Positions 1-8,286 of a DNA stretch of 64,000 bases are shown piece after piece; the stretch's first letter is position 1; each line of letters opens with the position of its first letter. Under the pieces are notes generated by a model, which did not search any database, was not told the origin of the DNA, and saw nothing but the letters and a program-made list of their open reading frames with translations. The stretch is from an uncultured Sphingopyxis sp. (GTDB lineage: Bacteria > Pseudomonadota > Alphaproteobacteria > Sphingomonadales > Sphingomonadaceae). Both the position numbers and the translations under genes were made by a program. The stretch lies in NCBI GenBank assembly GCA_936933955.1, contig CAKZIN010000094.1, positions 1 through 64,000 on the forward strand. The letters are read 5' to 3'.

Positions 1-28
1 GCAGACGTGAGCGAGCCCCAACCCCCGG

Positions 29-51
29 CCCCTCCCCACAAGGGGGAGGGG
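29..51. repeat. CCCCTCCCC/GGGGAGGGG inverted repeat
   Basis: A perfect 9-base inverted repeat (29-37 and 43-51) sits between the window edge and nadC. A shorter copy of the same C-rich/G-rich stem occurs at 26893-26911 upstream of panB. Such C-T/G-A stems are common between genes in sphingomonads. No gene is visible in 1-169; a TGA at 8-10 may end an upstream gene, but too little is left to identify it. Confidence 0.6.
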
Positions 52-89
52 AGGGAGGGAGGGGCGCGCCCCCTTCGCCTCTCCTTCAA

Positions 90-118
90 CGTCGCCCCGA
101 ATCAAGTCCGGGGCGACG
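90..118. repeat. REP-like palindrome, copy 1
   Basis: The arms CGTCGCCCCG (90-99) and CGGGGCGACG (109-118) are perfect complements around a 9-base centre. A second copy with one arm mismatch lies at 50231-50259, and a shorter relative with a similar centre (ATCAAGT) lies at 19386-19406. This is a dispersed extragenic palindrome family. Confidence 0.7.
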
Positions 119-169
119 ACGGTGGCGGGGGGTCTTGCACCCGCCCCGCACCGCCCATAACCGACAGCC

Positions 170-1018
170 ATGACCTCCTTCACCGTCCCCGGCTTCGACC
201 TCGACGCCTTCGTCACCGGCACGCTTGCCGAGGATATGGGGACGGGGGGCGACATCACCTCCGCGGCGGTGATCCCGGCCGACGCGCGCTTCGCCAGCGT
301 CATGGACAGCCGCGATGCGATCACCGTGTGCGGGCTGCCGATCGCGGCGATGTTCTTTGCCCGGCTCGACCCGCAGGCGAGGATCGAGCTGCTGGTCGAG
401 GAGGGGGCGCAGGTGCCGGCGGGCACCGACCTCATGCGTATCAGCGGCAACGCGCGCGCAATCCTCACCGCGGAGCGCAGCGCGCTCAACACCGTGCAGC
501 ATCTGACGGGCATCGCCACGATGACGCGCAGCTACGTCGATGCGATGGCGGGGAGCGGCGCGACGCTGCTCGATACGCGCAAGACCATCCCCGGGCTGAG
601 GCTGCTCGAGAAATATGCGACGCGCACCGGCGGCGCGACCAACCACCGGCTGCGGCTCGACGATGCGGCGATGATCAAGGACAACCACCTCGCGGTCGCC
701 GGGGGCGTCGGCGAAGCGGTGCGCCGCGCGGTCGCCGCGGGGATCGAGCGCATCATCCTCGAAGTCGACCGCATCAGCCAGATTGAGGAAGGCCTCGCCG
801 CCGGGGCCACTCACCTGCTGCTCGACAATATGACCGTCGACGAACTGCGCGAAGCGGTGGCGCTGGTCGCGGGGCGCGTGCCGACAGAGGCGAGCGGTGG
901 GGTGCGGCTCGATACCATCGCGGCGATCGCGAGCACGGGAGTGACCTATGTTTCGGTGGGCAGGCTCACGCAATCGGCACCGGCGGCGGACATTGGACTC
1001 GACCATGTTCAGGCGTGA
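170..1018 (+). CDS. nadC: Nicotinate-nucleotide pyrophosphorylase (carboxylating)
   Basis: The 282-residue product is quinolinate phosphoribosyltransferase, which joins quinolinate and PRPP to give nicotinate mononucleotide, CO2 and pyrophosphate in de novo NAD synthesis. Family landmarks are visible: the N-terminal stretch LAEDMGTGGDITS, the central LNTVQHLTGIAT, the LDTRKTIPGLR segment and the GGATNHRLRLDDAAMIKDNH block that contributes substrate-binding basic residues, then LEVD and LLLDNM in the barrel. Length is normal for the family. The ATG at 170 agrees with the family N terminus. The last 14 bases overlap the following RNase gene. nadB or nadA would be expected upstream, outside the window. 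Confidence 0.95.
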   Translation: MTSFTVPGFDLDAFVTGTLAEDMGTGGDITSAAVIPADARFASVMDSRDAITVCGLPIAAMFFARLDPQARIELLVEEGAQVPAGTDLMRISGNARAILTAERSALNTVQHLTGIATMTRSYVDAMAGSGATLLDTRKTIPGLRLLEKYATRTGGATNHRLRLDDAAMIKDNHLAVAGGVGEAVRRAVAAGIERIILEVDRISQIEEGLAAGATHLLLDNMTVDELREAVALVAGRVPTEASGGVRLDTIAAIASTGVTYVSVGRLTQSAPAADIGLDHVQA

Positions 1019-1739
1019 GTGGCGCGCGCTTGCGGCGCTGATCGCGCTCGGCCTCGCCAGCCCGGCGGCGGCGCAGGCGCTGACCTGCCGCGTGCCCGAT
1101 CGCATCACGCTGCCACGGCTCGACCGCTACGACCCAGCAGAACGGCGCGCGACGCCGATCACCCGCTACACGCTGGCGCTGAGCTGGTCGCCGAGCTTTT
1201 GCGAGAACGGGCGCGAGGGGTTCGAGCGCGGCTCGATCCAGTGCGATCCCACGCGCGGCAGCTTTGGCTTCACCCTCCACGGGCTGTGGCCGGAGGGGGC
1301 AACGCGGCAATGGCCGCAATATTGCGCCCCCGTCGGCCGGGTGCCGCCGACCGTTCTCCGCCGCAACCTGTGCATGACGCCGAGCCCCGAGCTGCTGCAG
1401 CACGAATGGGCTCGCCACGGGCGCTGCATGAGCCGGACGCCTGCGGAGTATTTCCGCATCGCCGAGCGCGAATATCGCCGCATCCGCTTTCCCGACATGC
1501 GCAGCGACGCGCTGCGCACCGTCGGCGACCTGCGCACCGCGTTCGTCCGCGCCAACCCGGGGCTCGGCCGCGACATGCTGACGGTCGAGACCGATCGGCA
1601 GGACCGTTCGCTGAGGGAGGTGCGGATCTGCATGGATCGCAACTTCGGCTGGGCGGACTGTCCGGCGTGGCAGCGCGGCGCTCCCGACCGGGCCGAGCTG
1701 CGCGTGCCGCCGCCGCGTCCCGCAACGGGACTGCGTTAA
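1005..1739 (+). CDS. Secreted ribonuclease T2 family protein
   Basis: The 244-residue product begins with a signal peptide (MFRREWRALAALIALGLASPAAAQA) and is likely periplasmic or secreted. It carries both RNase T2 active-site segments, FTLHGLWPEG (CAS1) and HEWARHGRC (CAS2), each with a catalytic histidine, plus several cysteines typical of the fold. The family cleaves single-stranded RNA through 2',3'-cyclic phosphates. I chose the ATG at 1005 because the longer frame from 948 adds an Arg-rich stretch that would spoil the signal peptide. The start lies inside the end of nadC, so the two are probably cotranscribed, although no functional link is evident. Confidence 0.88.
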   Translation: MFRREWRALAALIALGLASPAAAQALTCRVPDRITLPRLDRYDPAERRATPITRYTLALSWSPSFCENGREGFERGSIQCDPTRGSFGFTLHGLWPEGATRQWPQYCAPVGRVPPTVLRRNLCMTPSPELLQHEWARHGRCMSRTPAEYFRIAEREYRRIRFPDMRSDALRTVGDLRTAFVRANPGLGRDMLTVETDRQDRSLREVRICMDRNFGWADCPAWQRGAPDRAELRVPPPRPATGLR

Positions 1740-1787
1740 CCCTTTCTCAACCTTACCGCGCCGTTAGCCATTCCCTAGCGTCGGGGC

Positions 1788-2039
1788 ATGGCTACTTCTC
1801 CCCTGCGAGTCGAACCCGAGGCACCCTATCGCCGGCTCCGCGCGAGCCGACCTCTGCGGACAGTGCGCGGGCCAGCGAGACGAACGCCAGCGCCCGCGCA
1901 GTTCCTCAGCCAGGACGCAGCGGTTCGCATGGGCTTCGCGCCGCGTGAGACGCAGAAGTGGTGGCACAGCAGCGACCTGCGCGACGCCGCGACGACCTTT
2001 GCGCTCACCTTTACGGCGGCGATGATCCTCTTTTTCTAG
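1788..2039 (+). CDS. Small hypothetical protein with C-terminal membrane segment
   Basis: The frame encodes 83 residues. Its first 45 are Arg/Pro-rich without recognisable features, while the end (WWHSSDLRDAATTFALTFTAAMILFF) looks like one short membrane helix. An internal ATG at 1929 would give a 36-residue protein made mostly of that helix, and it may be the real start since no clear ribosome binding site precedes 1788. The stop codon overlaps the stop of the convergent MFS gene. I do not recognise a family. Confidence 0.4.
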   Translation: MATSPLRVEPEAPYRRLRASRPLRTVRGPARRTPAPAQFLSQDAAVRMGFAPRETQKWWHSSDLRDAATTFALTFTAAMILFF

Positions 2040-3352
2040 GTTGCCGGCGGGCAGTTTCCGTCCTGGCAGACCCGATGCAGCCGGCGTGCGATGATCGCCG
2101 CGACCAGGCAACCCGCCGCCACCAGCAGCAGCGTGTCGGTGACGCGCACGCCGGCGCTCGCCAACCAGCCGTAGAGCAGCGCGCCCGCCACCATCGCGCC
2201 TGAATTGACGATGTTGTTGGCGGCGATGGTCCGGCTCGTCTCCGACTTGGCGACGGTGGTGGTGAGGAAGGCGTAAAGCGGGACGACAAACATCCCTCCG
2301 CTGAGCGCCACCCCCAGCAGCGCCAGCAGGATGAGGTCGCCGTCGGGATCGCTGAGAAAGGTGCGCCAGTTGATCAGCGTGCCGTGCGCGCCGATCGGTT
2401 GCCAGACGCTCACCGCCCACCACAGCAGCAGCACGAACGCGCCCATCACGATAACCGACAGTGGCGACCAGCGCGCGCTGACCTCCCCCTTGAGCAGGCG
2501 ATTGATCGCCACCGACCCCAGGGCGACCCCGACCGAGAATACCGCCGTGAACAGCGTCGCGACCGTATTGTCGCCACCGATCGCACTCTTCACCATCGGC
2601 GGGAACTGCGCGGCGAGCACCGCGCCGATCGCCCAGAAAAAGCTGATCGCGACGATCGCCATGAAGAGGCGGGGGACGTGCATCGTCGCGCGCACCTGCT
2701 GCCAGGACGAGCGCAGGATGTTGCGGTCGATCGGTCCGCTCGGGGCGTCGGCCTCTGGCGGGGCGGCGGGCACGAATTGCGCGGCGACGCGACCGATCAG
2801 CGCCACGACGATGACCCCCACCGCCGACCATTCCGCGGGGAGGAGCCCGCCGATGACCGTCCCCGACAGGATCGCGATATAGGTCCCAGCCTCCACCAGC
2901 CCGGTGCCGCCCAGCACTTCGTCATGCTCCAGATGCTGGGGGAGGATGCCGTATTTGATCGGGCCGAAGAAGGTCGAATGCACCCCCATCGCGAACAACG
3001 CGGCGAACATCAGCGGGATCGAATGGAGGAACAATCCTGCCGCGCCGACCAGCATGATGCCGATCTCCGCCGTCTTGATCACGCGGATGATGCGCGTCTT
3101 GTCGGTCATGTCGGCGAGCTGCCCGGCGATCGCCGAGAGCGTGAAGAAGGGCAGGATAAAAACCGCGCCGGCGAGTGCGTTATACTTCGCCTCCTCCGCC
3201 TCACCCCCCTGGAGGATGGTGTAGGTGGCGAGCATGACCATCGCCATCTTGAAGAAATTGTCGTTGAAGGCGTTGAGGAACTGCGTGACGAACAACGGCG
3301 CGAACCGCCGCTTCGCCATCAAGCGCGTGACACCCTGCATCTGGCCATCCAT
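2036..3352 (-). CDS. MFS transporter, LplT-like
   Basis: The 438-residue product is a 12-helix major facilitator protein resembling the lysophospholipid transporter LplT and the N-terminal transporter half of Aas-type fusions. The early motif FAPLFVTQFLNAFNDNFFK and the STFFGPIKYGILP segment are characteristic. In that family the protein flips lysophospholipids inward for re-acylation, but here no acyltransferase domain is attached. The start at 3352 (ATG) is preferred over the open frame reaching 3634, whose extra residues are low-complexity and Arg-rich; an ATG at 3319 is an alternative. The adjacent pgsA on the other strand also concerns phospholipids. Substrate assignment is by family only. 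Confidence 0.82.
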   Translation of the reverse strand: MDGQMQGVTRLMAKRRFAPLFVTQFLNAFNDNFFKMAMVMLATYTILQGGEAEEAKYNALAGAVFILPFFTLSAIAGQLADMTDKTRIIRVIKTAEIGIMLVGAAGLFLHSIPLMFAALFAMGVHSTFFGPIKYGILPQHLEHDEVLGGTGLVEAGTYIAILSGTVIGGLLPAEWSAVGVIVVALIGRVAAQFVPAAPPEADAPSGPIDRNILRSSWQQVRATMHVPRLFMAIVAISFFWAIGAVLAAQFPPMVKSAIGGDNTVATLFTAVFSVGVALGSVAINRLLKGEVSARWSPLSVIVMGAFVLLLWWAVSVWQPIGAHGTLINWRTFLSDPDGDLILLALLGVALSGGMFVVPLYAFLTTTVAKSETSRTIAANNIVNSGAMVAGALLYGWLASAGVRVTDTLLLVAAGCLVAAIIARRLHRVCQDGNCPPAT

Positions 3353-3548
3353 GTTGGGGAGAGGATGGGCGTGGACCGCTTTCCTGATACGCGCCACGCA
3401 ACTTCCGCGCCTTAGCGAAGCCGCGCGCCCGCTCCAAGTGCAAAGCTGCGCGGGCGCGCGGCGTCCCGCTTTCGAGCGCGCCCCCCTTGCCTTGGCCACG
3501 GGGGCGCGGCACGGCGGGGACCAGTGAAGGTGGGGGTTTGTCGATCGC

Positions 3549-4139
3549 GTGTGGAGCCTGCCGAACATCCTGACGCTGTCGCGCATCGTCGCGCTGCCGC
3601 TGCTCATCGCGCTGATGTGGGGGCGGTGGGACACGGGCTGGCTGCTGGCCTTCGTCCTCTACTGCGCGATGGGCATCACCGATTATTTCGACGGCTACCT
3701 CGCCCGCGCCAATGGCGCTGTGTCCAAGCTCGGCGTGTTCCTCGATCCGATCGCCGACAAGCTGATGGTCGCCGCGGTCATCCTGCTGCTGTGTGGCACG
3801 CGGCATGAACCCGCCGCCGTGCAGGACTGGCACCTGATCCCGGCGCTCGTCATCCTGCTGCGGGAGATTGCGGTGTCCGGCCTGCGCGAATTCCTCGCCG
3901 GGCTGCAGGTGTCGGTCCCGGTCAGCCGCCTCGCCAAGTGGAAGACGACGTTCCAAATGGTCGCGCTCGGCGCGCTGATCCTCGCCGGCGGGGTGGGGCC
4001 GCAGGTGCCGTTCATCGAAGGCTTCGGTTTTGCCGCGCTGTCCAAGGCGGTCGGGCTCACGACCTTGTGGATCGCGGCCGCGCTGACGCTCATCACCGGC
4101 TGGGACTATCTACGCGTCGGCGTGCGCCACATGGATTGA
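3549..4139 (+). CDS. pgsA: CDP-diacylglycerol-glycerol-3-phosphate 3-phosphatidyltransferase
   Basis: The 196-residue membrane enzyme makes phosphatidylglycerol phosphate, the committed step to phosphatidylglycerol and cardiolipin. The CDP-alcohol phosphatidyltransferase signature DG-x2-AR-x8-G-x3-D-x3-D is complete around residues 39-61 (DGYLAR ... G ... D ... D). Several hydrophobic helices surround it. The start is a GTG at 3549, giving the usual short N terminus MWSLPNILTLSRI. It is followed 101 bases later by cysE on the same strand. Confidence 0.93.
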   Translation: MWSLPNILTLSRIVALPLLIALMWGRWDTGWLLAFVLYCAMGITDYFDGYLARANGAVSKLGVFLDPIADKLMVAAVILLLCGTRHEPAAVQDWHLIPALVILLREIAVSGLREFLAGLQVSVPVSRLAKWKTTFQMVALGALILAGGVGPQVPFIEGFGFAALSKAVGLTTLWIAAALTLITGWDYLRVGVRHMD

Positions 4140-4240
4140 CGCGGGCCGAGCGGCTCGTCCGCCCGTTCGCCATCTTGAGCGGAGAGGGGCAATCGCCGTC
4201 GGGCCTTGTCAACGCCGCCCGCCATGCCGACAAAGGGCGG

Positions 4241-4963
4241 ATGTTCGGCGGCTTTCTCAGCTACCTCGACTCGATCAAGGCACGCGACCCCGCGCCGCGT
4301 TCGCGGTGGGAGATACTGACCTACCCGGGGCTGCTCGCGCTCGGGCTGCACCGCGTCGCGCACTGGCTGTTCGAGGCGCAGCTGTTCTTCCTCGCGCGGC
4401 TGGTCAATCACCTCTCGCGCTGGCTGACGGGGATCGACATTCACCCCGGCGCGACGATCGGGCGGCACCTGTTCATCGACCACGGCTTTGGCGTCGTCAT
4501 CGGTGAGACTGCGGAGATCGGCGACACCGTCACCATCTACCAGGGCGTGACGCTGGGCGGGACCGATCCGGCCAACGGCGTGCGCGGAAAGCGTCACCCG
4601 ACGATCGCCACCGGCGCCATCCTCGGCGCAGGCGCGCAGGTGCTCGGGCCGATCCGCGTGGGGGAGGGCGCGCGCGTCGGCGCCAATGCCGTCGTCACCC
4701 GCGATGTGCCCGCGGGCGCGGTGATGGTCGGCATCCCTGCGAAGCCGGTGCTGGTAGATGCGACCGACTATCGCCGCGACTTCGTCCCCTACGGGACCCC
4801 GTGCCACGAAATCTACGATCCGCAGTCGCAGCGGCTCGAGCTGCTGCAATGCCAGCTCGCCGATTTGCAGAAGCGCGTCGCCGAACTCGGCGTCGAGCTG
4901 GAGCGGGCGCGGGCCGGGGCCAAGCCGTCGGCGGGGCAGACCCGACGTCAGGCGGAGCGGTGA
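4241..4963 (+). CDS. cysE: Serine O-acetyltransferase
   Basis: The 240-residue product is a left-handed beta-helix (hexapeptide repeat) acetyltransferase that makes O-acetylserine from serine and acetyl-CoA for cysteine synthesis. The stretch TGIDIHPGATIGRHLFIDHG, followed by VVIGETAEIGDTVTIYQGVTLGG, is typical of the family. The C-terminal 50 residues are charged and coiled-coil-like (LLQCQLADLQKRVAELGVEL). The ATG at 4241 matches the short N-terminal form (EpsC/CysE of about 240 residues); upstream in-frame codons lack family similarity. It is probably co-transcribed with the DUF2794 gene 25 bases downstream. Confidence 0.92.
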   Translation: MFGGFLSYLDSIKARDPAPRSRWEILTYPGLLALGLHRVAHWLFEAQLFFLARLVNHLSRWLTGIDIHPGATIGRHLFIDHGFGVVIGETAEIGDTVTIYQGVTLGGTDPANGVRGKRHPTIATGAILGAGAQVLGPIRVGEGARVGANAVVTRDVPAGAVMVGIPAKPVLVDATDYRRDFVPYGTPCHEIYDPQSQRLELLQCQLADLQKRVAELGVELERARAGAKPSAGQTRRQAER

Positions 4964-4988
4964 TGCGCCGGTTCGCGGGCGCGGCGGC

Positions 4989-5333
4989 ATGACCGCGTCG
5001 CTGTTCACGCTTCCCCCGCCCCCGCCGCGGGGAAGCCAGGTCGGCTTCGAGCGCGCCGAACTGATGCGCATCATGGACCTCTACGGCCGCATGGTCGCCG
5101 CGGGCGAATGGCGCGATTACGCGCTCGATTTCGGTCGCGAGGCGGCGAGCTTCTCCGCCTTTCGCCGCACCGCCGAGCGTCCCGAAATACGCGTTGAAAA
5201 GCGGCCAGCGCTACGCGCACGGCAGGGCATGTGGGCGCTGATCGGCGAACATGGCGCAGTGCTCAAACGCGGGCACGAGCTAGCGGGCGTGCTGGCGCCG
5301 ATCGAACGTCGGTTGTTGAAGCTCGTCGACTAA
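4989..5333 (+). CDS. DUF2794 domain protein
   Basis: This 114-residue cytoplasmic protein matches the alphaproteobacterial DUF2794 family, with landmarks in the order LYGRMVAAGEWRDYALDF, FSAFRRTAERPEIRVEKRP and QGMWALIGEHGAVLKRG. The function of the family is not known. The ATG at 4989 gives a short Pro-rich lead (FTLPPPPPRG) before the domain. Its stop is followed by the repeat region at 5366-5444. Confidence 0.8.
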   Translation: MTASLFTLPPPPPRGSQVGFERAELMRIMDLYGRMVAAGEWRDYALDFGREAASFSAFRRTAERPEIRVEKRPALRARQGMWALIGEHGAVLKRGHELAGVLAPIERRLLKLVD

Positions 5334-5365
5334 GCTCGTTCGCGGGGGGGTCCCTCAAGATATCC

Positions 5366-5444
5366 GTGCTCCTGCGAAAGCAGGAGCCCAGGGCGTACAA
5401 CCGCCGCGCCCTGCCGCCCTAGGCTCCTGCTTTCGCAGGAGCAC
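5366..5444. repeat. Perfect 23-bp inverted repeat
   Basis: Arms at 5366-5388 and 5422-5444 are perfect reverse complements of 23 bases, each containing its own smaller hairpin (CTCCTGCGAAAGCAGGAG). The centre also contains a partial GGGCG/CGCCC pairing. It lies between two convergent genes, so it could end transcription in both directions. A related element is at 60798-60869. Confidence 0.75.
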
Positions 5445-5471
5445 TGGTGGTGCGGGGTCCCGGTTCGAGCC

Positions 5472-6368
5472 TCAGCCGTTAAGCAGCTTCAATATTCCCA
5501 TCGACTGCTCGCTTCCGCTTTGCGGCACGCTGGCGCCGTCGCGGTCGATGATCTCCGCAAAGCGCTTGGCGACGCCTTCGGGGGTGCGCTCGTCCTCGGC
5601 GAGCTTGACGCCGCGGGTCATCGTCACCTCCGCCGCGTGCACCGCGCCCGCCCCCGCGCCGAGCACGGTCGAGGTGGGCGCATCGTCGCTCACCAGAAAC
5701 AGCGACGCGGGGACCACCAGCTCGGGCGCGAACATCGCCTGCATCGCTTCGGGGAAGATGTCCTCGGTCATGCGCGTCGCGGCGACGGGGGAGATCGAAT
5801 TGACCTTGATGTTGTGCTTGGCCCCCTCGATCGCGAGCGTCTTCATCAGCCCGACCAGCCCCAATTTGGCCGCGCCATAATTGGCCTGGCCGAAGTTGCC
5901 GTAAAGCCCGGTCGAGCTGGAGGTCATCAGGATGCGGCCGTAGTTCGCCTCGCGCATCGTTTCCCACACCGCCTTGGTGGCGTAGGCGGAGCCGATCAGG
6001 TGGACCTTCACGACGAGGTCGAAGTCCGCCGGCTCCATTTTTGCGAAGCTCTTGTCGCGCAGGATGCCGGCGTTGTTGATGAGCACATCGATGCGGCCCC
6101 AGCGCTCCTTCGCCTGCGCGACCATCGCTTCCATCTGGTCATATTCGGTGACGCTGTGGCCGTTGGCGATCGCCTCGCCCCCCGCCGCCTCGATCTCCGC
6201 CACGACCTGAGCCGCGGCGTCCGACGTCCCCGTCCCATCGCGCGCCCCGCCGAGGTCGTTCACCACCACCTTCGCCCCGCGCCGAGCCAGCTCCAGCGCA
6301 TAAGCCCGCCCAATCCCGCCGCCGGCCCCGGTAACAATGGCAACGCGGTTGGTGAAATCGATGATCAT
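5472..6368 (-). CDS. Short-chain dehydrogenase/reductase (MFE-2 N-terminal type)
   Basis: The 298-residue protein is a classical SDR with the cofactor motif TGAGGGIG near residue 14, NDLGG, NNAGIL, the active-site Ser region MTSSST and the catalytic Y-G-A-A-K. The VVVNDLGGARDGTG stretch and the extended C terminus (VKLAEDERTPEGVAKRFAEIID) resemble the hydroxyacyl-CoA dehydrogenase half of peroxisomal multifunctional enzyme type 2 and its stand-alone bacterial relatives. A role in fatty-acyl-CoA or similar beta-oxidation is therefore likely, though the substrate is not determined. It stands alone, with no partner genes alongside. Confidence 0.85.
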   Translation of the reverse strand: MIIDFTNRVAIVTGAGGGIGRAYALELARRGAKVVVNDLGGARDGTGTSDAAAQVVAEIEAAGGEAIANGHSVTEYDQMEAMVAQAKERWGRIDVLINNAGILRDKSFAKMEPADFDLVVKVHLIGSAYATKAVWETMREANYGRILMTSSSTGLYGNFGQANYGAAKLGLVGLMKTLAIEGAKHNIKVNSISPVAATRMTEDIFPEAMQAMFAPELVVPASLFLVSDDAPTSTVLGAGAGAVHAAEVTMTRGVKLAEDERTPEGVAKRFAEIIDRDGASVPQSGSEQSMGILKLLNG

Positions 6369-6461
6369 GGGGCAGGCTCCTGAACGCGCGGTATCACAGG
6401 AGGCTGGTGTAGGGCGACTGCGCCGCAGGGAGCAATGGCGGATGTGGGGTGGAAAGCGGAC

Positions 6462-6743
6462 TTACGCGGCTTGAATAACTATTCCCCCGAACCGCGCCTC
6501 TTCTGCGCAGCATTCCAGTCCGTCGATAGTGCAATCAGCTCCCATGTAGTCTTCGCCAGTCTCGACGTAGCGCGCCGCAAGCAGGCCAAGTGCACCGCAT
6601 TGAAAAAACTCCACCTTCCGTCCATCCGGCCCAATGGCACGCTTGCAGCACGAATTGCACACATAGCGCGGATAACGAAGGTCTGGCTTCACCTCGCGCT
6701 CGCACACCGGACATCTTTGGATCACACGTGGCCTCCCGATCAC
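6462..6743 (-). CDS. Small zinc-ribbon-like hypothetical protein
   Basis: The 93-residue frame has a CPVCE ... CNSCC arrangement (two C-x2-C-type pairs about 17 residues apart) that could bind zinc, followed by an acidic, Cys-containing C-terminal half (DCTIDGLECCAEEARFGG). Local base composition is clearly lower in GC (about 55-63% per 60-base line) than the flanking genes, suggesting a recent arrival or relaxed selection. I do not recognise a family. It is isolated between an SDR gene and phoB. Confidence 0.5.
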   Translation of the reverse strand: MIGRPRVIQRCPVCEREVKPDLRYPRYVCNSCCKRAIGPDGRKVEFFQCGALGLLAARYVETGEDYMGADCTIDGLECCAEEARFGGIVIQAA

Positions 6744-6808
6744 TCGTTACTGTAGAGTGAGGGCGATCTACTGCAATGGCGTCGGAAGCGGCTTCTGGTG
6801 GGTGCGAG

Positions 6809-7507
6809 TTACCCCGCCCCGTCCTTATCCAGCGCGTAGCCGGCGCTGCGCACGGTGCGGATCAGGTCGGGGGCGTCGCCTTCGTTGATGGCTTTGCGGA
6901 GGCGGCGGATGTGGACGTCGACGGTGCGCAGTTCGATGTCGCTGTCCTGACCCCACACGCTGTCGAGCAGCCGCTCGCGGCTGAACACCAGGCGCGGGTG
7001 TTCGAGGAAGTGGCGCAGCAGGCGGAATTCGGTCGGGCCGAGGGTGATGGCGCGGCCGCCGCGGCGGACCTTGTGCGCGACGGTGTCCATCTCGATGTCG
7101 GCGTACGCAAGCGTCTCGCCCGCCAGCGCGGGACGCACGCGGCGCAGCACCGCACTGACCCGCGCCACAAGCTCGCGCGGGGAGAAAGGCTTGGTGACAT
7201 AATCGTCGGCGCCGGTTTCGAGCCCGCGCACGCGGTCGCTCTCCTCGCCGCGCGCGGTGATCATGATGATCGGCACATTGGCGGTCGTATGGTCGCGGCG
7301 CAGGCGACGGCAGAGCTCGATCCCCGACAGCCCCTCCACCATCCAGTCGAGCAGGATGACATCGGGGGTGCGCTCCGCAGCGAGCAGCAGCGCTTCCTCA
7401 CCATTGGGGGTCTGGCGCACGGCGAAGCCAGCGCGCTCGAGATGCCAGATCACCAGTTCGGCGATGGCGGGGTCGTCCTCGACCAGCAGCAGGTCGGCGG
7501 CGGCCAT
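6809..7507 (-). CDS. phoB: Phosphate regulon response regulator PhoB
   Basis: The 232-residue OmpR/PhoB-class regulator has a receiver domain with acidic pocket EDD (10-12), phosphoacceptor D54 (ILLDWM), T in MITAR and K in VTKPFSPREL, then a winged-helix DNA-binding domain (LGPTEFRLLRHFLEHP ... RTVDVHIRRLRKA). It is activated by PhoR and binds Pho boxes such as the one before pstS. It is the last gene of the minus-strand phosphate cluster, 25 bases after phoU. Confidence 0.95.
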   Translation of the reverse strand: MAAADLLLVEDDPAIAELVIWHLERAGFAVRQTPNGEEALLLAAERTPDVILLDWMVEGLSGIELCRRLRRDHTTANVPIIMITARGEESDRVRGLETGADDYVTKPFSPRELVARVSAVLRRVRPALAGETLAYADIEMDTVAHKVRRGGRAITLGPTEFRLLRHFLEHPRLVFSRERLLDSVWGQDSDIELRTVDVHIRRLRKAINEGDAPDLIRTVRSAGYALDKDGAG

Positions 7508-7532
7508 GATGATTTACTCCGTCGGGTGAGGT

Positions 7533-8270
7533 TCAGCCCGCCTGGTCCGGCGCGGGCCAGCGGTGATGGTGGCGGCGGTCGGGGAAGGCGGTGGGATCCT
7601 TGCCCTTTTCCCGCTCCTCCATGCGCTGTCCGGTGACGGTGTAGACCACCATCTCGGCGACATTGGTGGCGTGATCGCCCGCGCGCTCGAGGTTCTTGGC
7701 GACGAACAGCAGGTGCGCCGCCTCCGAAATGACGCGCGGGTTTTCCATCATGTAGGTGATCAGCGCGCGGAAGATCGAGTTGTAGAAATCGTCGACGTTC
7801 TTATCGCGCGAACACACATCGGCGGCGAGGTCGGCATCGCCCGAGGCATAGGCGGTGAGCACGTCGTCGAGCATTTCCACCACCATCTCCCCCATGGTGC
7901 GGAGGAGGGGGATGGCGTCGATGTTGCGATCGTGGCTGAGCAGCGGCACGCGCTTGGCGATGCTCTTGCCGTAATCGCCCACGCGTTCGAGCACCGCGGC
8001 GATCTTGAGCGCGGCGATCATCGCGCGCAGGTCGTCGGCGAGCGGCGCGCGCAGGGCGATGGTCTGCACGACCGAGCGTTCGACCTCCGCTTCCAGCTCG
8101 TCCACGCGGCGGTCGTCGGCGACGATCTGAGCTGCGGCATCGCGCTCGCGGTGGTCGAGCGCCGCGACGGCGCGGGCGATCGAGGTCGACGCGCGCGCCC
8201 CCATTTCGCTGACGAGCCCGCGGATCCGGGTCAGTTCCTCGTCGAAGGCTTTGACGGTATGTTCGTTCAT
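7533..8270 (-). CDS. phoU: Phosphate signalling protein PhoU
   Basis: The 245-residue cytoplasmic helical protein contains two PhoU repeats, with the E-x-D/K metal-binding style motifs LERVGDYGKSIAKR and LERAGDHATNVAEM marking the two bundles. PhoU links the PstSCAB transporter to PhoR and keeps the regulon off when phosphate is plentiful. I chose the ATG at 8270 (MNEHTVKAFDEEL), the family N terminus; the frame is open further upstream into pstB. The C-terminal tail is His-rich. Confidence 0.93.
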   Translation of the reverse strand: MNEHTVKAFDEELTRIRGLVSEMGARASTSIARAVAALDHRERDAAAQIVADDRRVDELEAEVERSVVQTIALRAPLADDLRAMIAALKIAAVLERVGDYGKSIAKRVPLLSHDRNIDAIPLLRTMGEMVVEMLDDVLTAYASGDADLAADVCSRDKNVDDFYNSIFRALITYMMENPRVISEAAHLLFVAKNLERAGDHATNVAEMVVYTVTGQRMEEREKGKDPTAFPDRRHHHRWPAPDQAG

Positions 8271-8286
8271 GGCTTGGGCCTTCACG

